Below are positions 1-10,390 of a DNA stretch of 64,000 nucleotides, in pieces; position 1 is the first letter of the stretch; every line of letters starts with the position of its first letter. This stretch comes from Leclercia sp. S52 (GTDB lineage Bacteria > Pseudomonadota > Gammaproteobacteria > Enterobacterales > Enterobacteriaceae). A program made the translations under genes and the position numbers. The notes under the pieces were generated by a model. The model worked only from the letters and a program-made list of their open reading frames with translations. It was not told where the DNA came from and made no database searches. The stretch is taken from the NCBI RefSeq assembly GCF_039727615.1, contig NZ_CP152474.1, forward strand, positions 3,348,001-3,412,000, given 5' to 3'.

Positions 1-74
1 TCACATTATACGGGGTAGTTGCCTGAAAAAGCAGTACCCCCCTATTTAGCAGGGAGAAGCGTGCGTGTGTAGCG

Positions 75-380
75 TTAACGGCGGGCGAGAAGAATACCGA
101 GCACCAGACCGGCGGCGGCACCTACCCCAATACCCTGCCAGGGTTTTTCACGGACATAATCGTCTGCACGATAGACCGCTTTTTTAGCCCGATAATAGTA
201 AGTGTCCGACGCCTGGCTGACGCGTGTTTTCACGTCGTGCAGTGCCTGTTCGGCGCGCGCCTTCAGCTCAATGTATTTTTGATCGGCCGGATCGCCTGAA
301 GAACGGAGGACCTCTTCCAGCGTTTCACTCAACAGCGTCAGATCGTCATCAACATGCGTTTCCGAAGATTGGAAGGACAT
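75..380 (-). CDS. elaB: ElaB, tail-anchored DUF883 (ElaB/YqjD) membrane protein
   Basis: The 101-residue product matches E. coli ElaB in length and nearly throughout. Residues about 14-75 are charged and helical, suitable for a coiled coil. Residues about 82-99 form one Gly/Ala/Leu-rich membrane helix ending in Arg-Arg, which fits a C-terminal tail anchor in the inner membrane. Family members YqjD and ElaB are reported to bind ribosomes in stationary phase, and that role is inferred here from homology. A strong AAGGAG ribosome site lies just upstream of the ATG. The gene is followed by elaA, transcribed the same way. Confidence 0.96.
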   Translation of the reverse strand: MSFQSSETHVDDDLTLLSETLEEVLRSSGDPADQKYIELKARAEQALHDVKTRVSQASDTYYYRAKKAVYRADDYVREKPWQGIGVGAAAGLVLGILLARR

Positions 381-442
381 AGTTTTCTCCTTGTGGTTGC
401 ATCAGTTCGCTAACTATAGACAATCCCTGCCGATTCTGCCTG

Positions 443-904
443 CTACGCTTGTTGTATCTCTTTCGCCATGCCGATATGCGGGATGCCATCTTCATCGTAG
501 ACGTCGGTCACCGGCACAAAGCCAAAATGGGCGTAAAATGCCTGCAAATGCGCCTGCGCGCCCAGGTATAACGCTTTGTTCGACCACTGTTTTTCACAGG
601 CGTGCAGCGTTTTTTCCATCAGGGCGTATCCGAGCTTTTCGCCCCGCGCCTGGCCGCTGACAATGACCCGACCAATCACAACGGGGGAAAAATCGTCGTC
701 GCTTTTCAGAATCCTCGCATAAGCCACCAGCTGGTTATCTTTCCAGCCGAGGATATGGCGGTTCTCCCCCACCAGGTCGTCGCCGTCGATGTCCTGGTAA
801 GGGCAGGTTTGTTCGACGACAAAGACCTCGCAGCGCAGCTGAAGTAAGGCATAAAGCGCGGGAACGGTCAGTTCGCTATGGTGCAGATCTTGCCACTGGA
901 TCAT
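443..904 (-). CDS. elaA: ElaA, GNAT-family N-acetyltransferase
   Basis: The 153-residue protein has the E. coli ElaA length and a single GNAT fold. Acetyl-CoA binding motif A is visible around residues 77-96, where a beta-strand (VIGRVIV) runs into an R-G-E-K-L-G turn and a helix. The physiological substrate is not established for this family, so only 'acetyltransferase' is supported. It is transcribed leftward, divergently from rbn, with about 70 bases between them for both promoters. Confidence 0.95.
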   Translation of the reverse strand: MIQWQDLHHSELTVPALYALLQLRCEVFVVEQTCPYQDIDGDDLVGENRHILGWKDNQLVAYARILKSDDDFSPVVIGRVIVSGQARGEKLGYALMEKTLHACEKQWSNKALYLGAQAHLQAFYAHFGFVPVTDVYDEDGIPHIGMAKEIQQA

Positions 905-977
905 TGGGGTCTCCTTATCGTGTAGGTAGCCCTTATACTAATGACTTTTCATCCCCGGCACAGAGGCTGAGTGCATT

Positions 978-1896
978 ATGGAGCTGCTTTTTTTAGGAAC
1001 ATCTGCTGGCGTGCCGACCCGTACGCGCAACGTCACCTCAATTCTGCTGGATTTACAGCACCCGACCCGCGGCGGTTTGTGGATGTTTGACTGCGGCGAA
1101 GGGACGCAGCACCAGCTGCTGCGCACCGCCAGCCATCCCGGCAAACTGGATAAAATTTTCATTACCCATCTGCACGGCGATCATCTTTTTGGCCTGCCGG
1201 GGCTGCTGTGCAGTCGCTCGATGGCGGGCAATATGCACCCGCTGACCATTTACGGCCCGCCCGGGATCCGTGAGTTTGTCGAAACCAGCCTGCGCATCAG
1301 CGGCTCCTGGACCGACTATCCCCTTGAGATTGTCGAGATTAGCGCCGGCGTGGTGTTCAGCGATGATGCGTATACCGTGACCGCGGCCGCGCTGAATCAC
1401 CCCGTGGAGTGTTACGGCTATCGCATTGAGGAGCAGGATAAACCCGGCGCTCTGGACGGTGCGGCGCTCGTGGCCGCCGGTGTGCCCTTCGGCCCGCTGT
1501 TCCAGCAGCTCAAGCGCGGGGAGCGCGTTACTCTGGACGATGGCCGGACGATCGACGGCGCAGACTATCTCTCCCCACCCCGTCCCGGTAAGAAGCTGGC
1601 CATCTTCGGGGATACCGCCCCCCTGCGAGAACGCCCTCGCGCTGGCCCGGGGCGTCGATCTACTGGTACATGAGGCGACGCTTGAGGCGGCGATGGAGGA
1701 GAAAGCCAACAGCCGCGGCCACAGCTCAACGCATCAGGCGGCCAGGCTTGCCTGCGACGCGCAGGTGAAAAAGCTGATCGTCACCCACGTCAGCTCCCGC
1801 TATGACGCCGAAGGCTGCGCCATGCTGCTGGCCGAGTGCCGTGCCCTCTTTGCCGACAGCCAGCTGGCAGAAGATTTTGCCACGATGCGTGTTTAA
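978..1896 (+). pseudogene. rbn: Rbn (ElaC), tRNase Z/RNase BN, frameshifted by one extra C
   Basis: This is the metallo-beta-lactamase-fold ribonuclease that processes tRNA 3' ends. The first segment carries the zinc motif HLHGDH at residues 64-69 and reads correctly to about residue 216 (GDTAP). It then runs off-frame and stops at 1673. The remaining C-terminal part, including ANSRGHSS and THVSSRYD, continues in the next frame to 1896. The switch coincides with a run of six C at 1618-1623. With five C, a protein of about 305 residues is restored, the E. coli length. Either the base call is wrong or the allele is a recent frameshift. The downstream half is as well conserved as the upstream half, which suggests an intact gene. 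Confidence 0.9.
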
Positions 1897-1899
1897 CGC

Positions 1900-1926
1900 T
1901 CTATTTTTCCCCGGGACTGCCGATAA
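1900..1926 (+). promoter_or_regulatory. Candidate FliA (sigma-28) promoter of cheV
   Basis: The -10 element GCCGATAA at 1919-1926 is a perfect match to the enterobacterial FliA consensus. Eleven bases upstream, 1900-1907 reads TCTATTTT, matching five of eight positions of TAAAGTTT. Spacing is exactly the consensus 11 bases. Initiation would fall near 1933, about 30 bases before the cheV ATG. A sigma-28 promoter fits a class 3 chemotaxis gene. Confidence 0.7.
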
Positions 1927-1962
1927 CCCCTAACAGGCAGGTATTTTTCACTCGAGGGTAGA

Positions 1963-2967
1963 ATGGATAATTTCCAGAAAGACATTGATGACAGGGCAAA
2001 TCTGACCCTGTCGAACCGTTTTGAGCTGCTGCTGTTTCGTCTCGGCACATCAATGAATGAAAACAAATCTGAGCTGTTCGGCATCAACGTCTTTAAGCTT
2101 CGCGAGATTGTGCCCATGCCAGCGTTCACCAAACCCGCGGGGATGAAGTCACCCCTGATGGGGATGGTCAATATTCGTGACCAGGTGATCCCGGTTATCG
2201 ATCTCGCCGCCGTGGCGGGCTGCAAGCCGACGACGGGGCTGAATATCTTGCTGATCACCGAGTATGCCCGCAGCGTACAGGCCTTTGCCGTCGAGTCGGT
2301 CGAAAACATTATGCGACTGGACTGGAAGCAGGTGCACGCGGCGGAAACCGCCGTCAGCGGACGCTATATCACCAGTATTGCCTGCCTGGACGAGAAGACC
2401 GATACCAACGATCTGGCGATGGTGCTGGACGTGGAGCAGATCCTGTATGACATCACTCCGGCCAACCACGATCTGCATGCTACCGATTTGAAGACCACCA
2501 AATTCAATATCAAGCCGGGTGCCGTGGCGATTGTGGCAGAAGACTCCAAAGTGGCGCGTTCGATGCTGGAGAAAGGGCTGCAGGCGATGCAGATCCCGGC
2601 GCTGATGCATATCACCGGCAAAGAGGCGTGGGAGAAAATTGGCGTCCTGGCGGCACAGGCACAGGCGGAAGGCGTGCCGATCACCGATAAGATCGCCATG
2701 GTGCTGACCGACCTTGAGATGCCGGAGATGGACGGCTTTACCCTGACCCGCAAAATCAAAACCGACGCGATCCTGAAAGACATTCCGGTGGTGATCCACT
2801 CTTCCCTGTCTGGCAACGCCAACGAAGATCATATCCGCAAGGTGAAAGCCGATGGCTACGTGGCGAAGTTCGAGCTGAACGAGCTGTCATCGGTGATTGA
2901 AGAGGTGCTGGAGCGCTCAACGAAGAAGATTGACGGGCCGTTGATTAGCCGTAAGCAGTTGGCCTGA
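1963..2967 (+). CDS. cheV: CheV, chemotaxis coupling protein with receiver domain
   Basis: The 334-residue protein has an N-terminal CheW-like domain (about residues 20-165) joined to a response-regulator receiver domain (about 186-310). Acidic-pocket residues E193-D194, the phosphoacceptor D250 in the TDLEMPEMDG motif, and K302 are all present, so the receiver should be phosphorylatable. CheV proteins couple methyl-accepting chemoreceptors to CheA and are thought to tune signalling. E. coli K-12 has no cheV, whereas Salmonella and Enterobacter carry it near nuoN. A GAGGG ribosome site precedes the ATG, and a FliA-type promoter lies upstream. It converges on nuoN. Confidence 0.95.
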   Translation: MDNFQKDIDDRANLTLSNRFELLLFRLGTSMNENKSELFGINVFKLREIVPMPAFTKPAGMKSPLMGMVNIRDQVIPVIDLAAVAGCKPTTGLNILLITEYARSVQAFAVESVENIMRLDWKQVHAAETAVSGRYITSIACLDEKTDTNDLAMVLDVEQILYDITPANHDLHATDLKTTKFNIKPGAVAIVAEDSKVARSMLEKGLQAMQIPALMHITGKEAWEKIGVLAAQAQAEGVPITDKIAMVLTDLEMPEMDGFTLTRKIKTDAILKDIPVVIHSSLSGNANEDHIRKVKADGYVAKFELNELSSVIEEVLERSTKKIDGPLISRKQLA

Positions 2968-2980
2968 TTTGCGCTCTTTT

Positions 2981-3048
2981 GCCGGGTGGCGCTGCGCTTA
3001 CCCGGCCTACAATACCCGTAGGCCCTGCAAGCGCAGCGCCGCTGGGCA
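2981..3048. repeat. REP/BIME pair between cheV and nuoN
   Basis: Two inverted palindromic units (2981-3010 and 3017-3048) carry the typical GCCGGGTGGCG...CCCGGCCTAC core and its reverse complement. The same unit recurs at 22464, 49636 and 54378, always outside genes and at convergent gene ends. Confidence 0.85.
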
Positions 3049-3051
3049 ATA

Positions 3052-3077
3052 AAAAAACCCGCCGAGGCGGGTTTTTT
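3052..3077. terminator. Bidirectional rho-independent terminator of nuo operon and cheV
   Basis: A GC stem (CCCGCC / GGCGGG) has an A-run on its left and a T-run on its right, so it can stop transcripts from both directions. It sits seven bases beyond the nuoN stop codon and downstream of cheV. Confidence 0.9.
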
Positions 3078-3083
3078 GTTTGT

Positions 3084-4541
3084 TTACATCAGCGGCATCG
3101 CGTGCTGCACGATGGTAATCAGCGGCTGCGGATAGATACCGAAGATCAGTACCAGCAGCGCGGAGATCAGCACCACAATACCACCGGCGCTGTACTGCCA
3201 GTTGGTCGGTGCATCGCGGTTGAGCTGCTGAGGCGCGCTCAGGTACAGGCTCACGGCAACGCGCAGATAGTAGTAGAGACCAATCGCGGAGCCGATAACG
3301 ACACCCGCCGTCAGCCACCACAGACCCGCCTGCACACCGACAGCCAGCACGTAGAACTTACCGATAAAGCCAAGCGTCATCGGGATACCCGCCAGCGACA
3401 GCATCATTACGGTCATGACCGCGGAGAGGATCGGACGGTGCCAGAACAGACCACGGTAGGAGAACAGTGAATCGGCATCCGGGCCACGGTACGGGCTGGA
3501 CATCAGGCTCACCACGCCGAACGCGCCGAGGCTGCTGAACAGGTAACCGGCCAGGTAGACACCCACGGTCTCCATGGACATCTGACCGCTCTGCAGCGCA
3601 ATCAGCGCCACCATCAGGTAGCCAAGGTGCGAGATGGAGGAGTAACCGAGCAGACGCTTGATGTTGGTCTGGCTCAGCGCCATCAGGTTACCGAAGATGA
3701 TGGAGACGAAGGCAATAATACCCAGCACTACACGAACCGCTTCGCTCTCGCCTACCGGTGCGTACAGGAACAGACGCATCACCACGCCGAAGATAGCGAT
3801 TTTGCTCGCCGTCGCCAGGAAGGTGGAGACCGGTGCCGGAGCACCCTGGTAAACGTCTGGCGTCCACAGGTGGAACGGCACCAGAGAGAGTTTAAAGCCA
3901 AGGCCAACAATCATCATGCCCAGACCCGCCAGCAGCAGCGGCTCGTGCAGCATGCCGTCGCCGAGGCTCTTGCCGAGCGCCATGAAGGAGAGGTTACCGG
4001 ACTGGGCGTAGATCAGCGCAATACCAAACAGCAGGAAGGACGAAGCAGCAGCAGACAGGATCGTATACTTGATACTCGCTTCCAGAGAGCGCTTCTGACG
4101 GAAGGCATAACCAATCAGGCCGAACAGCGGCAGAGAGATCAGCTCAATACCGAGGAACAGCGCCGCCAGATGGTTCGCATTCGCCAGCAGAATACCACCG
4201 AGGGCGGCAATCAGAACCAGCAGGTAAAACTCTTCTCTGTTGTCGTTGTAGCCTTCCAGCCACGGGTAAGCAAAGGTACAGGTCGCCAGGCTGGCTAACA
4301 GCACCAGCCCGGTGTACAGCATGGCGAAGCCGTCAACGCGCATCAGCGGAGTGACATCCATCGCGCCCGCCTGGCCAACAAACCAGAGGGAGACTAACGC
4401 AGCGTTCAGACCCAGCACCGCCAGCGTGGCATTCAGGAAGTGATTGCGTCGCCACGCAATGGAGAGCATCACAACCACCACCGTCAATCCGACGATCAGC
4501 AGCGGTAGCAGCGCAATCAGTTGTTGTGGAGTTATTGTCAT
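3084..4541 (-). CDS. nuoN: NuoN, complex I membrane subunit N
   Basis: The 485-residue product equals E. coli NuoN in length. It is one of three antiporter-like proton-pumping subunits in the membrane arm of NADH:ubiquinone oxidoreductase. The sequence is hydrophobic throughout, consistent with 14 membrane helices. The conserved membrane glutamate E133 (in FLGIELIS) and the antiporter-like core with lysines in the middle helices are present. It is the last gene of the nuo operon, six bases after nuoM, and is followed by a strong terminator. Confidence 0.98.
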   Translation of the reverse strand: MTITPQQLIALLPLLIVGLTVVVVMLSIAWRRNHFLNATLAVLGLNAALVSLWFVGQAGAMDVTPLMRVDGFAMLYTGLVLLASLATCTFAYPWLEGYNDNREEFYLLVLIAALGGILLANANHLAALFLGIELISLPLFGLIGYAFRQKRSLEASIKYTILSAAASSFLLFGIALIYAQSGNLSFMALGKSLGDGMLHEPLLLAGLGMMIVGLGFKLSLVPFHLWTPDVYQGAPAPVSTFLATASKIAIFGVVMRLFLYAPVGESEAVRVVLGIIAFVSIIFGNLMALSQTNIKRLLGYSSISHLGYLMVALIALQSGQMSMETVGVYLAGYLFSSLGAFGVVSLMSSPYRGPDADSLFSYRGLFWHRPILSAVMTVMMLSLAGIPMTLGFIGKFYVLAVGVQAGLWWLTAGVVIGSAIGLYYYLRVAVSLYLSAPQQLNRDAPTNWQYSAGGIVVLISALLVLIFGIYPQPLITIVQHAMPLM

Positions 4542-4547
4542 GGCGAT

Positions 4548-6077
4548 TTACGGCCTTGTAGTAGAAGCAGAATTAACAAACCACTGCTGGATGTTACCCA
4601 TCGCGGAGTGCGAGGTATCCAGAATCGGCTGCGGATAGAAGCCCAGCAGCACCAGCAGTACGACCAGCAGCAGGATGATGAACAGCTCGCGCAGCGACAT
4701 CCCCGGCAGCTCTTTGGCAGCGATTTCACTCTTCGCTTTACCGAAGTAAGCGCGGTGCAGCATCGCCAGCGAGTACACGGAAGCGAACACCAGACCAAAG
4801 GTGGAGATCACGGTAATGACCGGCACCACTTTGAAGCTGCCGAACAGGATCATGAATTCGCCGACGAAGTTACCGGTGCCTGGCATCCCCAGGGTGGCAA
4901 CCGCGAAGAACATCGACATCGCTGGCAGCCATTTCATTTTGCCCCACAAACCGCCCATCTGACGCATGTCGCGGGTGTGCAGACGTTCATACAGCTGACC
5001 ACACAGAATGAAGAGGCCGGCTGCGGACAGACCGTGCGCAATCATCTGGATTACCGCGCCCTGGTACGCCAGCTGGCTGCCGGTGTAGATCGCAATCAGC
5101 ACGAAGCCCATGTGGGAGACGGAGGTGTAAGCAATCAGACGTTTGATGTCGTACTGCGTGAAGGCCATCCAGGCACCGTAGAAGATACCGATCACACCCA
5201 GCCACATGGCAATTGGTGCGAACTCTGCGGAGGCATTCGGGAACAGCGGCAGTGCAAAACGCAGCAGACCGTAGGCTGCGGTTTTCAGCAGGATGCCCGC
5301 CAGGTCAACGGAACCCGCCGTTGGTGCCTGGGAGTGTGCATCCGGCAGCCAGCCGTGCAGTGGCACCACCGGCATTTTCACCGCAAACGCAATGAAGAAG
5401 CCCAGCATCAGCAGGTATTCAACACCGTGAGACATCGGGGTCTTCAGCAGATCCTGATAGTTGAAGGTCCAGACACCGGTCGCGTTGTAGTGCACGAATA
5501 CCAGCGCCAGGATGGCAATCAACATCACCAGACCACTCGCCTGGGTATAGATGAAGAACTTGGTTGCCGCCGTGATACGCGTTTTACCGTCGGACGCCTT
5601 ATGGCCCCACAGCGCGATCAGGAAGTACATCGGCACCAGCATCATCTCCCAGAAGAAGAAGAACAGGAACATGTCGATGGCAAGGAACACGCCGATAACG
5701 CCGCCCAGGATCCACATCAGGTTCAGGTGGAAGAAGCCCTGGTATTTTTCGATTTCTCGCCAGGAGCACAGTACCGCCAGAACGCCGAGCAGACCGGTCA
5801 GCACCACCATCAGTAGCGACAGACCATCAATCGCCAGGTGAATAGTGATACCGAAACGCGGGATCCACGGCAGAATGAATTCAGACTGCCACTGCGGAAT
5901 GCCCGCGGACTGGGTCAGAGAATAGCCGCCCTGCAACCAGAGTTGCAGGCCAAGCGCAAGCGTCAATCCCATGGTGATCAGCGCAATCCAGCGCGGCATC
6001 TTCACGCCAAAGCGTTCGGTCTGCCAGCACAGGAACCCACCGATAAAGGGAATTAATATTAGCCAGGGTAGTAACAT
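4548..6077 (-). CDS. nuoM: NuoM, complex I membrane subunit M
   Basis: Starting at the ATG at 6077 gives 509 residues, the E. coli length. An ATG four codons upstream is possible but sits directly against the AAGGA ribosome site. The subunit is an antiporter-like proton channel of complex I. The essential pair is present: E144 in helix 5 (FFWEMM) and K234 in helix 7 (FAVKMPVVPLHGW). It lies between nuoL and nuoN. Confidence 0.98.
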   Translation of the reverse strand: MLLPWLILIPFIGGFLCWQTERFGVKMPRWIALITMGLTLALGLQLWLQGGYSLTQSAGIPQWQSEFILPWIPRFGITIHLAIDGLSLLMVVLTGLLGVLAVLCSWREIEKYQGFFHLNLMWILGGVIGVFLAIDMFLFFFFWEMMLVPMYFLIALWGHKASDGKTRITAATKFFIYTQASGLVMLIAILALVFVHYNATGVWTFNYQDLLKTPMSHGVEYLLMLGFFIAFAVKMPVVPLHGWLPDAHSQAPTAGSVDLAGILLKTAAYGLLRFALPLFPNASAEFAPIAMWLGVIGIFYGAWMAFTQYDIKRLIAYTSVSHMGFVLIAIYTGSQLAYQGAVIQMIAHGLSAAGLFILCGQLYERLHTRDMRQMGGLWGKMKWLPAMSMFFAVATLGMPGTGNFVGEFMILFGSFKVVPVITVISTFGLVFASVYSLAMLHRAYFGKAKSEIAAKELPGMSLRELFIILLLVVLLVLLGFYPQPILDTSHSAMGNIQQWFVNSASTTRP

Positions 6078-6098
6078 GGCGATTTGCATTCCTTTTTA

Positions 6099-6117
6099 AG
6101 GCCCCCAGCAGGGGCCT
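6099..6117 (-). other. Hairpin in the nuoL-nuoM intergenic gap
   Basis: A perfect seven-base stem (AGGCCCC / GGGGCCT) with a five-base loop lies in the 76-base gap, the largest gap among the distal nuo genes. It is not followed by a clean U-run in the nuo direction, so it looks more like an mRNA-stabilising or processing structure than a full terminator. Confidence 0.6.
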
Positions 6118-6153
6118 GATTTTCAACGAATTCGAATTAAATTCACTTAACGA

Positions 6154-7995
6154 TCAACGCAACACCATCAGCAGCGCCAGCACCACAACCGCACCGATGC
6201 TCATGGACGCCACGTACCAGCGCAGATACCCGTTCTCGCTGAACAGCAGGCCTTTACCTGCAAAGCGGGAGAGGATTGCCGGGGTGTTCATCAGTGAGTT
6301 CAGCGGATCGCGTTTAATCAGCCACGCTATGCCGAGGAAGGGTTTCACGAAGATCATGTCGTACAGCCAGTCGAAGCCCCAGGCGTTGTACCACCAGGTA
6401 CCCAGCAGACGGCCCGGCGCACTGTTGGCCACCGCAGTGACCAGCGTACGTTTACCGAGCCACAGCCAGGCAGCGATCAGGATGCCCGCAATGGCGACCA
6501 CACCCGAGGTGATTTCAAGCGTCAGAACGCGACCGTGCTCAAGCTCGGTTGTCGCCGGCAGTACGCCCTGCAGCGGTGGCACAATCATTGCGCCAACGAA
6601 GGTGGAGAGTACCAGCAGCACAATCAGCGGCAGGTGGTGGGTAATCCCCTTCCCTGCGTGAGCGTGAATTTGTTCTTTACCGTGGAAGACGATGAAAATC
6701 ATACGGAAGGTATACAGGGAGGTCATGAATGCACCGACCAGACCCGCAACCATCAGATTGATATGACCATTCGCCATGGCGCCCGCAAGGATTTCGTCCT
6801 TACTGAAGAAGCCCGCGGTGATCAGCGGCAGTGCCGCCAGCGCCGCGCCGCCCACCAGGAAGCAGACGTAAACCAGCGGAATGGATTTGCGCAGACCGCC
6901 CATCTTGAAGATGTTCTGCTCGTGGTGGCAGGCGAGGATCACCGAACCGGACGAGAGGAACAGCAGCGCTTTAAAGAACGCATGCGTCATCAGATGGAAA
7001 ATCGCCGCGTCCCACGCCTGTACGCCCAGCGCCAGGAACATGTAGCCAATCTGGCTCATGGTGGAGTAAGCGAGAACGCGTTTGATGTCGGTTTGCACCA
7101 GCGCGGCAAAGCCTGCCAGCACCAGCGTTACCGCACCAACGATACCGACCAGGTGCAGGATTTCCGGGGTCATCAGGAACAGACCGTGGGTACGCGCAAT
7201 CAGGTAAACACCGGCGGTAACCATGGTCGCGGCGTGGATCAGCGCGGAGACAGGGGTTGGACCCGCCATCGCGTCAGCAAGCCAGGTCTGCAACGGCAGC
7301 TGTGCGGATTTACCCACAGCACCACCCAGCAGCATCAGGGTTGCCCACCACAGCATGTTGTTCCCTGCTTCGAAGTGCGCCGGCGCCAGTTCTACCATTT
7401 CGCGGAAGTTCAGCGTGCCCAGTTCGTTGTAAAGAATGAACAGCGCAAAGGCGAGGAAGACGTCACCCACACGGGTCACGACGAACGCTTTCATGGCCGC
7501 TGCGCCATTCTTCGGATCGGTGTAGTAGAAACCGATCAGCAGGTAAGAGCAGAGACCCACGCCTTCCCAGCCGAGATACATCAGCAGCAGGTTATCGGCC
7601 AGCACCAGAACCACCATGCTGGCGATAAACAGGTTGGTGTAGGCGAAGAAGCGGGAGTAACCCTCTTCACCGCGCATATACCAGGAGGCGAACATGTGGA
7701 TCAGGAAGCCCACGCCGGTCACCACGGAGAGCATGGTCAGAGACAGACCATCCAGCACCAGGTTGAAACCGATGTTGAAATCACCGACCGACATCCAGGT
7801 CCACAGCGGCACGCTGTGAGGCTGACGTCCATTACTGAAGAAGTCGATACCCGCATACGCTGTGACCAGCGCAGCCAGACCAATAGAGCCGATGCCAACG
7901 GTGGCAGACAGATTCTCAGACCAGCGGCCGCGAGAAAATGCCAGCAGCAGGAAGCCAATCAGCGGAAAAATAATGGTTAAGGCAAGCATGTTCAT
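6154..7995 (-). CDS. nuoL: NuoL, complex I membrane subunit L
   Basis: The 613-residue protein equals E. coli NuoL. It is the distal antiporter-like subunit whose C-terminal lateral helix runs along the membrane arm. E144 (GWEGVG) and K229 ([15 protein letters not shown]) are in their canonical positions. The start codon overlaps the nuoK stop by four bases (ATGA), which suggests translational coupling. Confidence 0.98.
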   Translation of the reverse strand: MNMLALTIIFPLIGFLLLAFSRGRWSENLSATVGIGSIGLAALVTAYAGIDFFSNGRQPHSVPLWTWMSVGDFNIGFNLVLDGLSLTMLSVVTGVGFLIHMFASWYMRGEEGYSRFFAYTNLFIASMVVLVLADNLLLMYLGWEGVGLCSYLLIGFYYTDPKNGAAAMKAFVVTRVGDVFLAFALFILYNELGTLNFREMVELAPAHFEAGNNMLWWATLMLLGGAVGKSAQLPLQTWLADAMAGPTPVSALIHAATMVTAGVYLIARTHGLFLMTPEILHLVGIVGAVTLVLAGFAALVQTDIKRVLAYSTMSQIGYMFLALGVQAWDAAIFHLMTHAFFKALLFLSSGSVILACHHEQNIFKMGGLRKSIPLVYVCFLVGGAALAALPLITAGFFSKDEILAGAMANGHINLMVAGLVGAFMTSLYTFRMIFIVFHGKEQIHAHAGKGITHHLPLIVLLVLSTFVGAMIVPPLQGVLPATTELEHGRVLTLEITSGVVAIAGILIAAWLWLGKRTLVTAVANSAPGRLLGTWWYNAWGFDWLYDMIFVKPFLGIAWLIKRDPLNSLMNTPAILSRFAGKGLLFSENGYLRWYVASMSIGAVVVLALLMVLR

Positions 7996-8294
7996 CCACG
8001 CAACTCACTTACTGAATCGATGTTCAGGTTCTGGCGGCGACGGTGGAGCTGCAGTAACAGCGCCAGGCCAATACTCGCTTCGGCAGCCGCAAGGCTGATG
8101 GCGAGAATGTACATCACCTGACCATCGGTCTGGCCCCAGTAGCTACCGGCGACCACAAAGGCCAGCGCGGCAGCGTTGATCATGATCTCCAGGCCAATCA
8201 GCATAAACAGCAGATTGCGGCGGATAACCAGACCGGTTAAGCCCAGCACGAATAAAATCGCTGCGAGGATCAGTCCGTGTTGTAAAGGGATCAT
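7992..8294 (-). CDS. nuoK: NuoK, complex I membrane subunit K
   Basis: This 100-residue subunit has three membrane helices. The two intramembrane glutamates needed for proton translocation are present: E36 (LIGLEIMIN) and E72 (AAAEASIG). It overlaps nuoJ and nuoL by four bases on each side, so the J-K-L block is tightly coupled. Confidence 0.98.
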   Translation of the reverse strand: MIPLQHGLILAAILFVLGLTGLVIRRNLLFMLIGLEIMINAAALAFVVAGSYWGQTDGQVMYILAISLAAAEASIGLALLLQLHRRRQNLNIDSVSELRG

Positions 8295-8845
8295 GCGCGT
8301 TCCTCCGTTTTTCTTTTCGCGCTGTCGTCCTTGCGGTTGCTCAGCACCTCGCCAGCACGCTCTTCGCGACCAACGTGGAATGCCACCACCAGGCCTGCCA
8401 GCAGCAGCATCGAGGCCAGTTCAACCGCCAGTACGTATGGCCCGAACAGGGTGATACCCACCGCTTTGGCGCTGATTGGCGTACCGTTGATACCCTGGTC
8501 GTTCACACCCAGAATGGCGTAAACGATCACCGCCAGCATGATGGCCGACAAAATTGCCGGACCAATCCACACCTGCGGCTTCAGCCACTGACGTTCCTGT
8601 TCAATTTCAGAGCCGCCCAGGTTCAGCATCATCACCACGAAGACGAACAGAACCATGATGGCCCCGGCGTAGACGATGATTTCAAGCGCACCCGCAAAGT
8701 GTGCGCCCAGCGCAAAGAACACCCCGGAAATGGCCAGCAGCGAAATGATTAAATAGAGCAGCGCATGCACCGGGTTGGTGTGCGTAATCACTCGCAGCGT
8801 AGCCAGGATGGCGATCAGGCCACAGATATAAAAAGCGAATTCCAT
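8291..8845 (-). CDS. nuoJ: NuoJ, complex I membrane subunit J
   Basis: The 184-residue protein has about five membrane helices and matches E. coli NuoJ in length. The conserved third-helix segment ([20 protein letters not shown]) is intact; in complex I this helix links the quinone site to the proton channels. The cytoplasmic C-terminus is rich in Arg, Glu and Lys. It overlaps nuoK by four bases. Confidence 0.98.
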   Translation of the reverse strand: MEFAFYICGLIAILATLRVITHTNPVHALLYLIISLLAISGVFFALGAHFAGALEIIVYAGAIMVLFVFVVMMLNLGGSEIEQERQWLKPQVWIGPAILSAIMLAVIVYAILGVNDQGINGTPISAKAVGITLFGPYVLAVELASMLLLAGLVVAFHVGREERAGEVLSNRKDDSAKRKTEERA

Positions 8846-8856
8846 TGCCCCTCTCC

Positions 8857-9399
8857 TTACGGTAACAGGCTCTTGACGTCGATAGGCTTGGCTTCGTTCT
8901 CTGCTTCGCCCTTATCTTTGCCGTCGATTGCCATACCCGCCATCCGGTAGAAGTTATATTCCGGGTATTTGCCCGGACCGGAAATCAGCAGATCCTCTTT
9001 TTCGTACACCAGGTCCTGACGCTTGTATTCGCCCAGCTCGAAGTCCGGGGTCAACTGAATCGCCGTGGTCGGGCACGCTTCTTCACACAGACCGCAGAAG
9101 ATGCAGCGTGAGAAGTTGATGCGGAAGAACTCCGGGTACCAGCGACCGTCTACCGTCTCGGCTTTCTGCAGAGAGATACAGCCTACCGGACAGGCTACCG
9201 CACACAGGTTACAGGCAACGCAGCGCTCCGAACCGTCCGGATCGCGCGTCAGCACGATACGGCCACGGTAGCGCGGCGGCAGATATACCGGCTCTTCCGG
9301 GTACATCCGGGTTTCGCGTTTGGCAAACGCGTGCAGGCCGATCATCCAGATACTGCGTACCTGGGTGCCGAAACCTACCAATAATTCTTTCAAGGTCAT
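8857..9399 (-). CDS. nuoI: NuoI, complex I iron-sulfur subunit I
   Basis: The 180-residue protein carries two ferredoxin-type CxxCxxCxxxC(P) motifs, at C60/C63/C66/C70 and C99/C102/C105/C109. These bind the two tetranuclear clusters N6a and N6b that pass electrons towards NuoB. The N-terminal amphipathic helix contacts the membrane arm. It lies between nuoH and nuoJ with short gaps. Confidence 0.98.
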   Translation of the reverse strand: MTLKELLVGFGTQVRSIWMIGLHAFAKRETRMYPEEPVYLPPRYRGRIVLTRDPDGSERCVACNLCAVACPVGCISLQKAETVDGRWYPEFFRINFSRCIFCGLCEEACPTTAIQLTPDFELGEYKRQDLVYEKEDLLISGPGKYPEYNFYRMAGMAIDGKDKGEAENEAKPIDVKSLLP

Positions 9400-9412
9400 G
9401 GTCTAAAGCCCC

Positions 9413-10390
9413 TTATGGCTGCTGCCAGAGAATGACAGCCGCCGTTACCAACAAGTTGACGAGCGTCAGCGGCAGGCACACTTTCCAGCCGAAGGACATT
9501 ACCTGGTCATAACGCGGACGCGGTAACGCTGCGCGAATCAAAATGAACATCATCATGAAGAACGCGGTTTTCAGCGCGAACCAGATGAACGGCGGTAAGA
9601 ACGGGCCATGCCAGCCACCAAAGAACAGCGTTACCATCAACGCGGAAATGGTGACGATACCGATGTACTCGCCCACGAAGAACAGACCGAACTTCATACC
9701 GGAATATTCAATGTGGTAACCGTCGGCCAGTTCCTGTTCGGCTTCTGGCTGGTCAAACGGGTGACGGTGACACACCGCCACGCCCGCGATAGCAAAGGTA
9801 ACAAAACCGAAGAACTGCGGGATCACGTTCCAGATGTCGGCCTGGTTGTTGACGATGTCGGTCATGTTGAATGAACCGGCCTGCGCCACCACACCCATCA
9901 GGGAGAGACCCAGGAACACTTCGTAGCTCAGGGTCTGCGCAGACGCACGCATCGCACCCAGCAGGGAGTATTTGTTGTTACTGGACCAGCCGGCGAACAG
10001 CACCGCGTAAACCGCGAGGCCTGCCATCATCAGGAAGAACAGGATCCCGATATTCAGATCCGCCACAACCCAGGTCGGGCTGACCGGAACGATAGCAAAC
10101 GCCAGCAGCAGCGAGGTGAAGGCGATCATCGGTGCCAGAGTAAAGATCACGCGATCCGAGAAGCGCGGGATCCAGTCCTCTTTAAAGAACATCTTGATCA
10201 TGTCCGCGACCAGCTGGAGTGAACCACCCCAGCCCACGCGGTTCGGTCCGTAACGGTTCTGGAACAGACCGAGCAGACGACGTTCACCGAAGCTCATGAA
10301 CGCGCCGCAGGTGACTACCACCAGCAGAATAACAACCGCTTTCAGGATGCTCAGCAGGATGTCGATAAGATCGGGCGTAAACCAACTCAT
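9413..10390 (-). CDS. nuoH: NuoH, complex I membrane subunit H
   Basis: The 325-residue membrane protein has the E. coli NuoH length and the conserved first cytoplasmic loop ([19 protein letters not shown]). It also has the acidic loop ([20 protein letters not shown]) that lines the quinone chamber. It anchors the peripheral arm and forms part of the ubiquinone tunnel. Its ATG overlaps the nuoG stop by four bases. Confidence 0.98.
   Translation of the reverse strand: MSWFTPDLIDILLSILKAVVILLVVVTCGAFMSFGERRLLGLFQNRYGPNRVGWGGSLQLVADMIKMFFKEDWIPRFSDRVIFTLAPMIAFTSLLLAFAIVPVSPTWVVADLNIGILFFLMMAGLAVYAVLFAGWSSNNKYSLLGAMRASAQTLSYEVFLGLSLMGVVAQAGSFNMTDIVNNQADIWNVIPQFFGFVTFAIAGVAVCHRHPFDQPEAEQELADGYHIEYSGMKFGLFFVGEYIGIVTISALMVTLFFGGWHGPFLPPFIWFALKTAFFMMMFILIRAALPRPRYDQVMSFGWKVCLPLTLVNLLVTAAVILWQQP

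Noticed and set aside
4521..7980. Long open frames on the plus strand opposite nuoM and nuoL (431 and 481 codons)
   Set aside because: They mirror the codon structure of the highly expressed minus-strand genes, are rich in His, Gln and Arg, and resemble no known protein. The nuo genes on the other strand match E. coli throughout.
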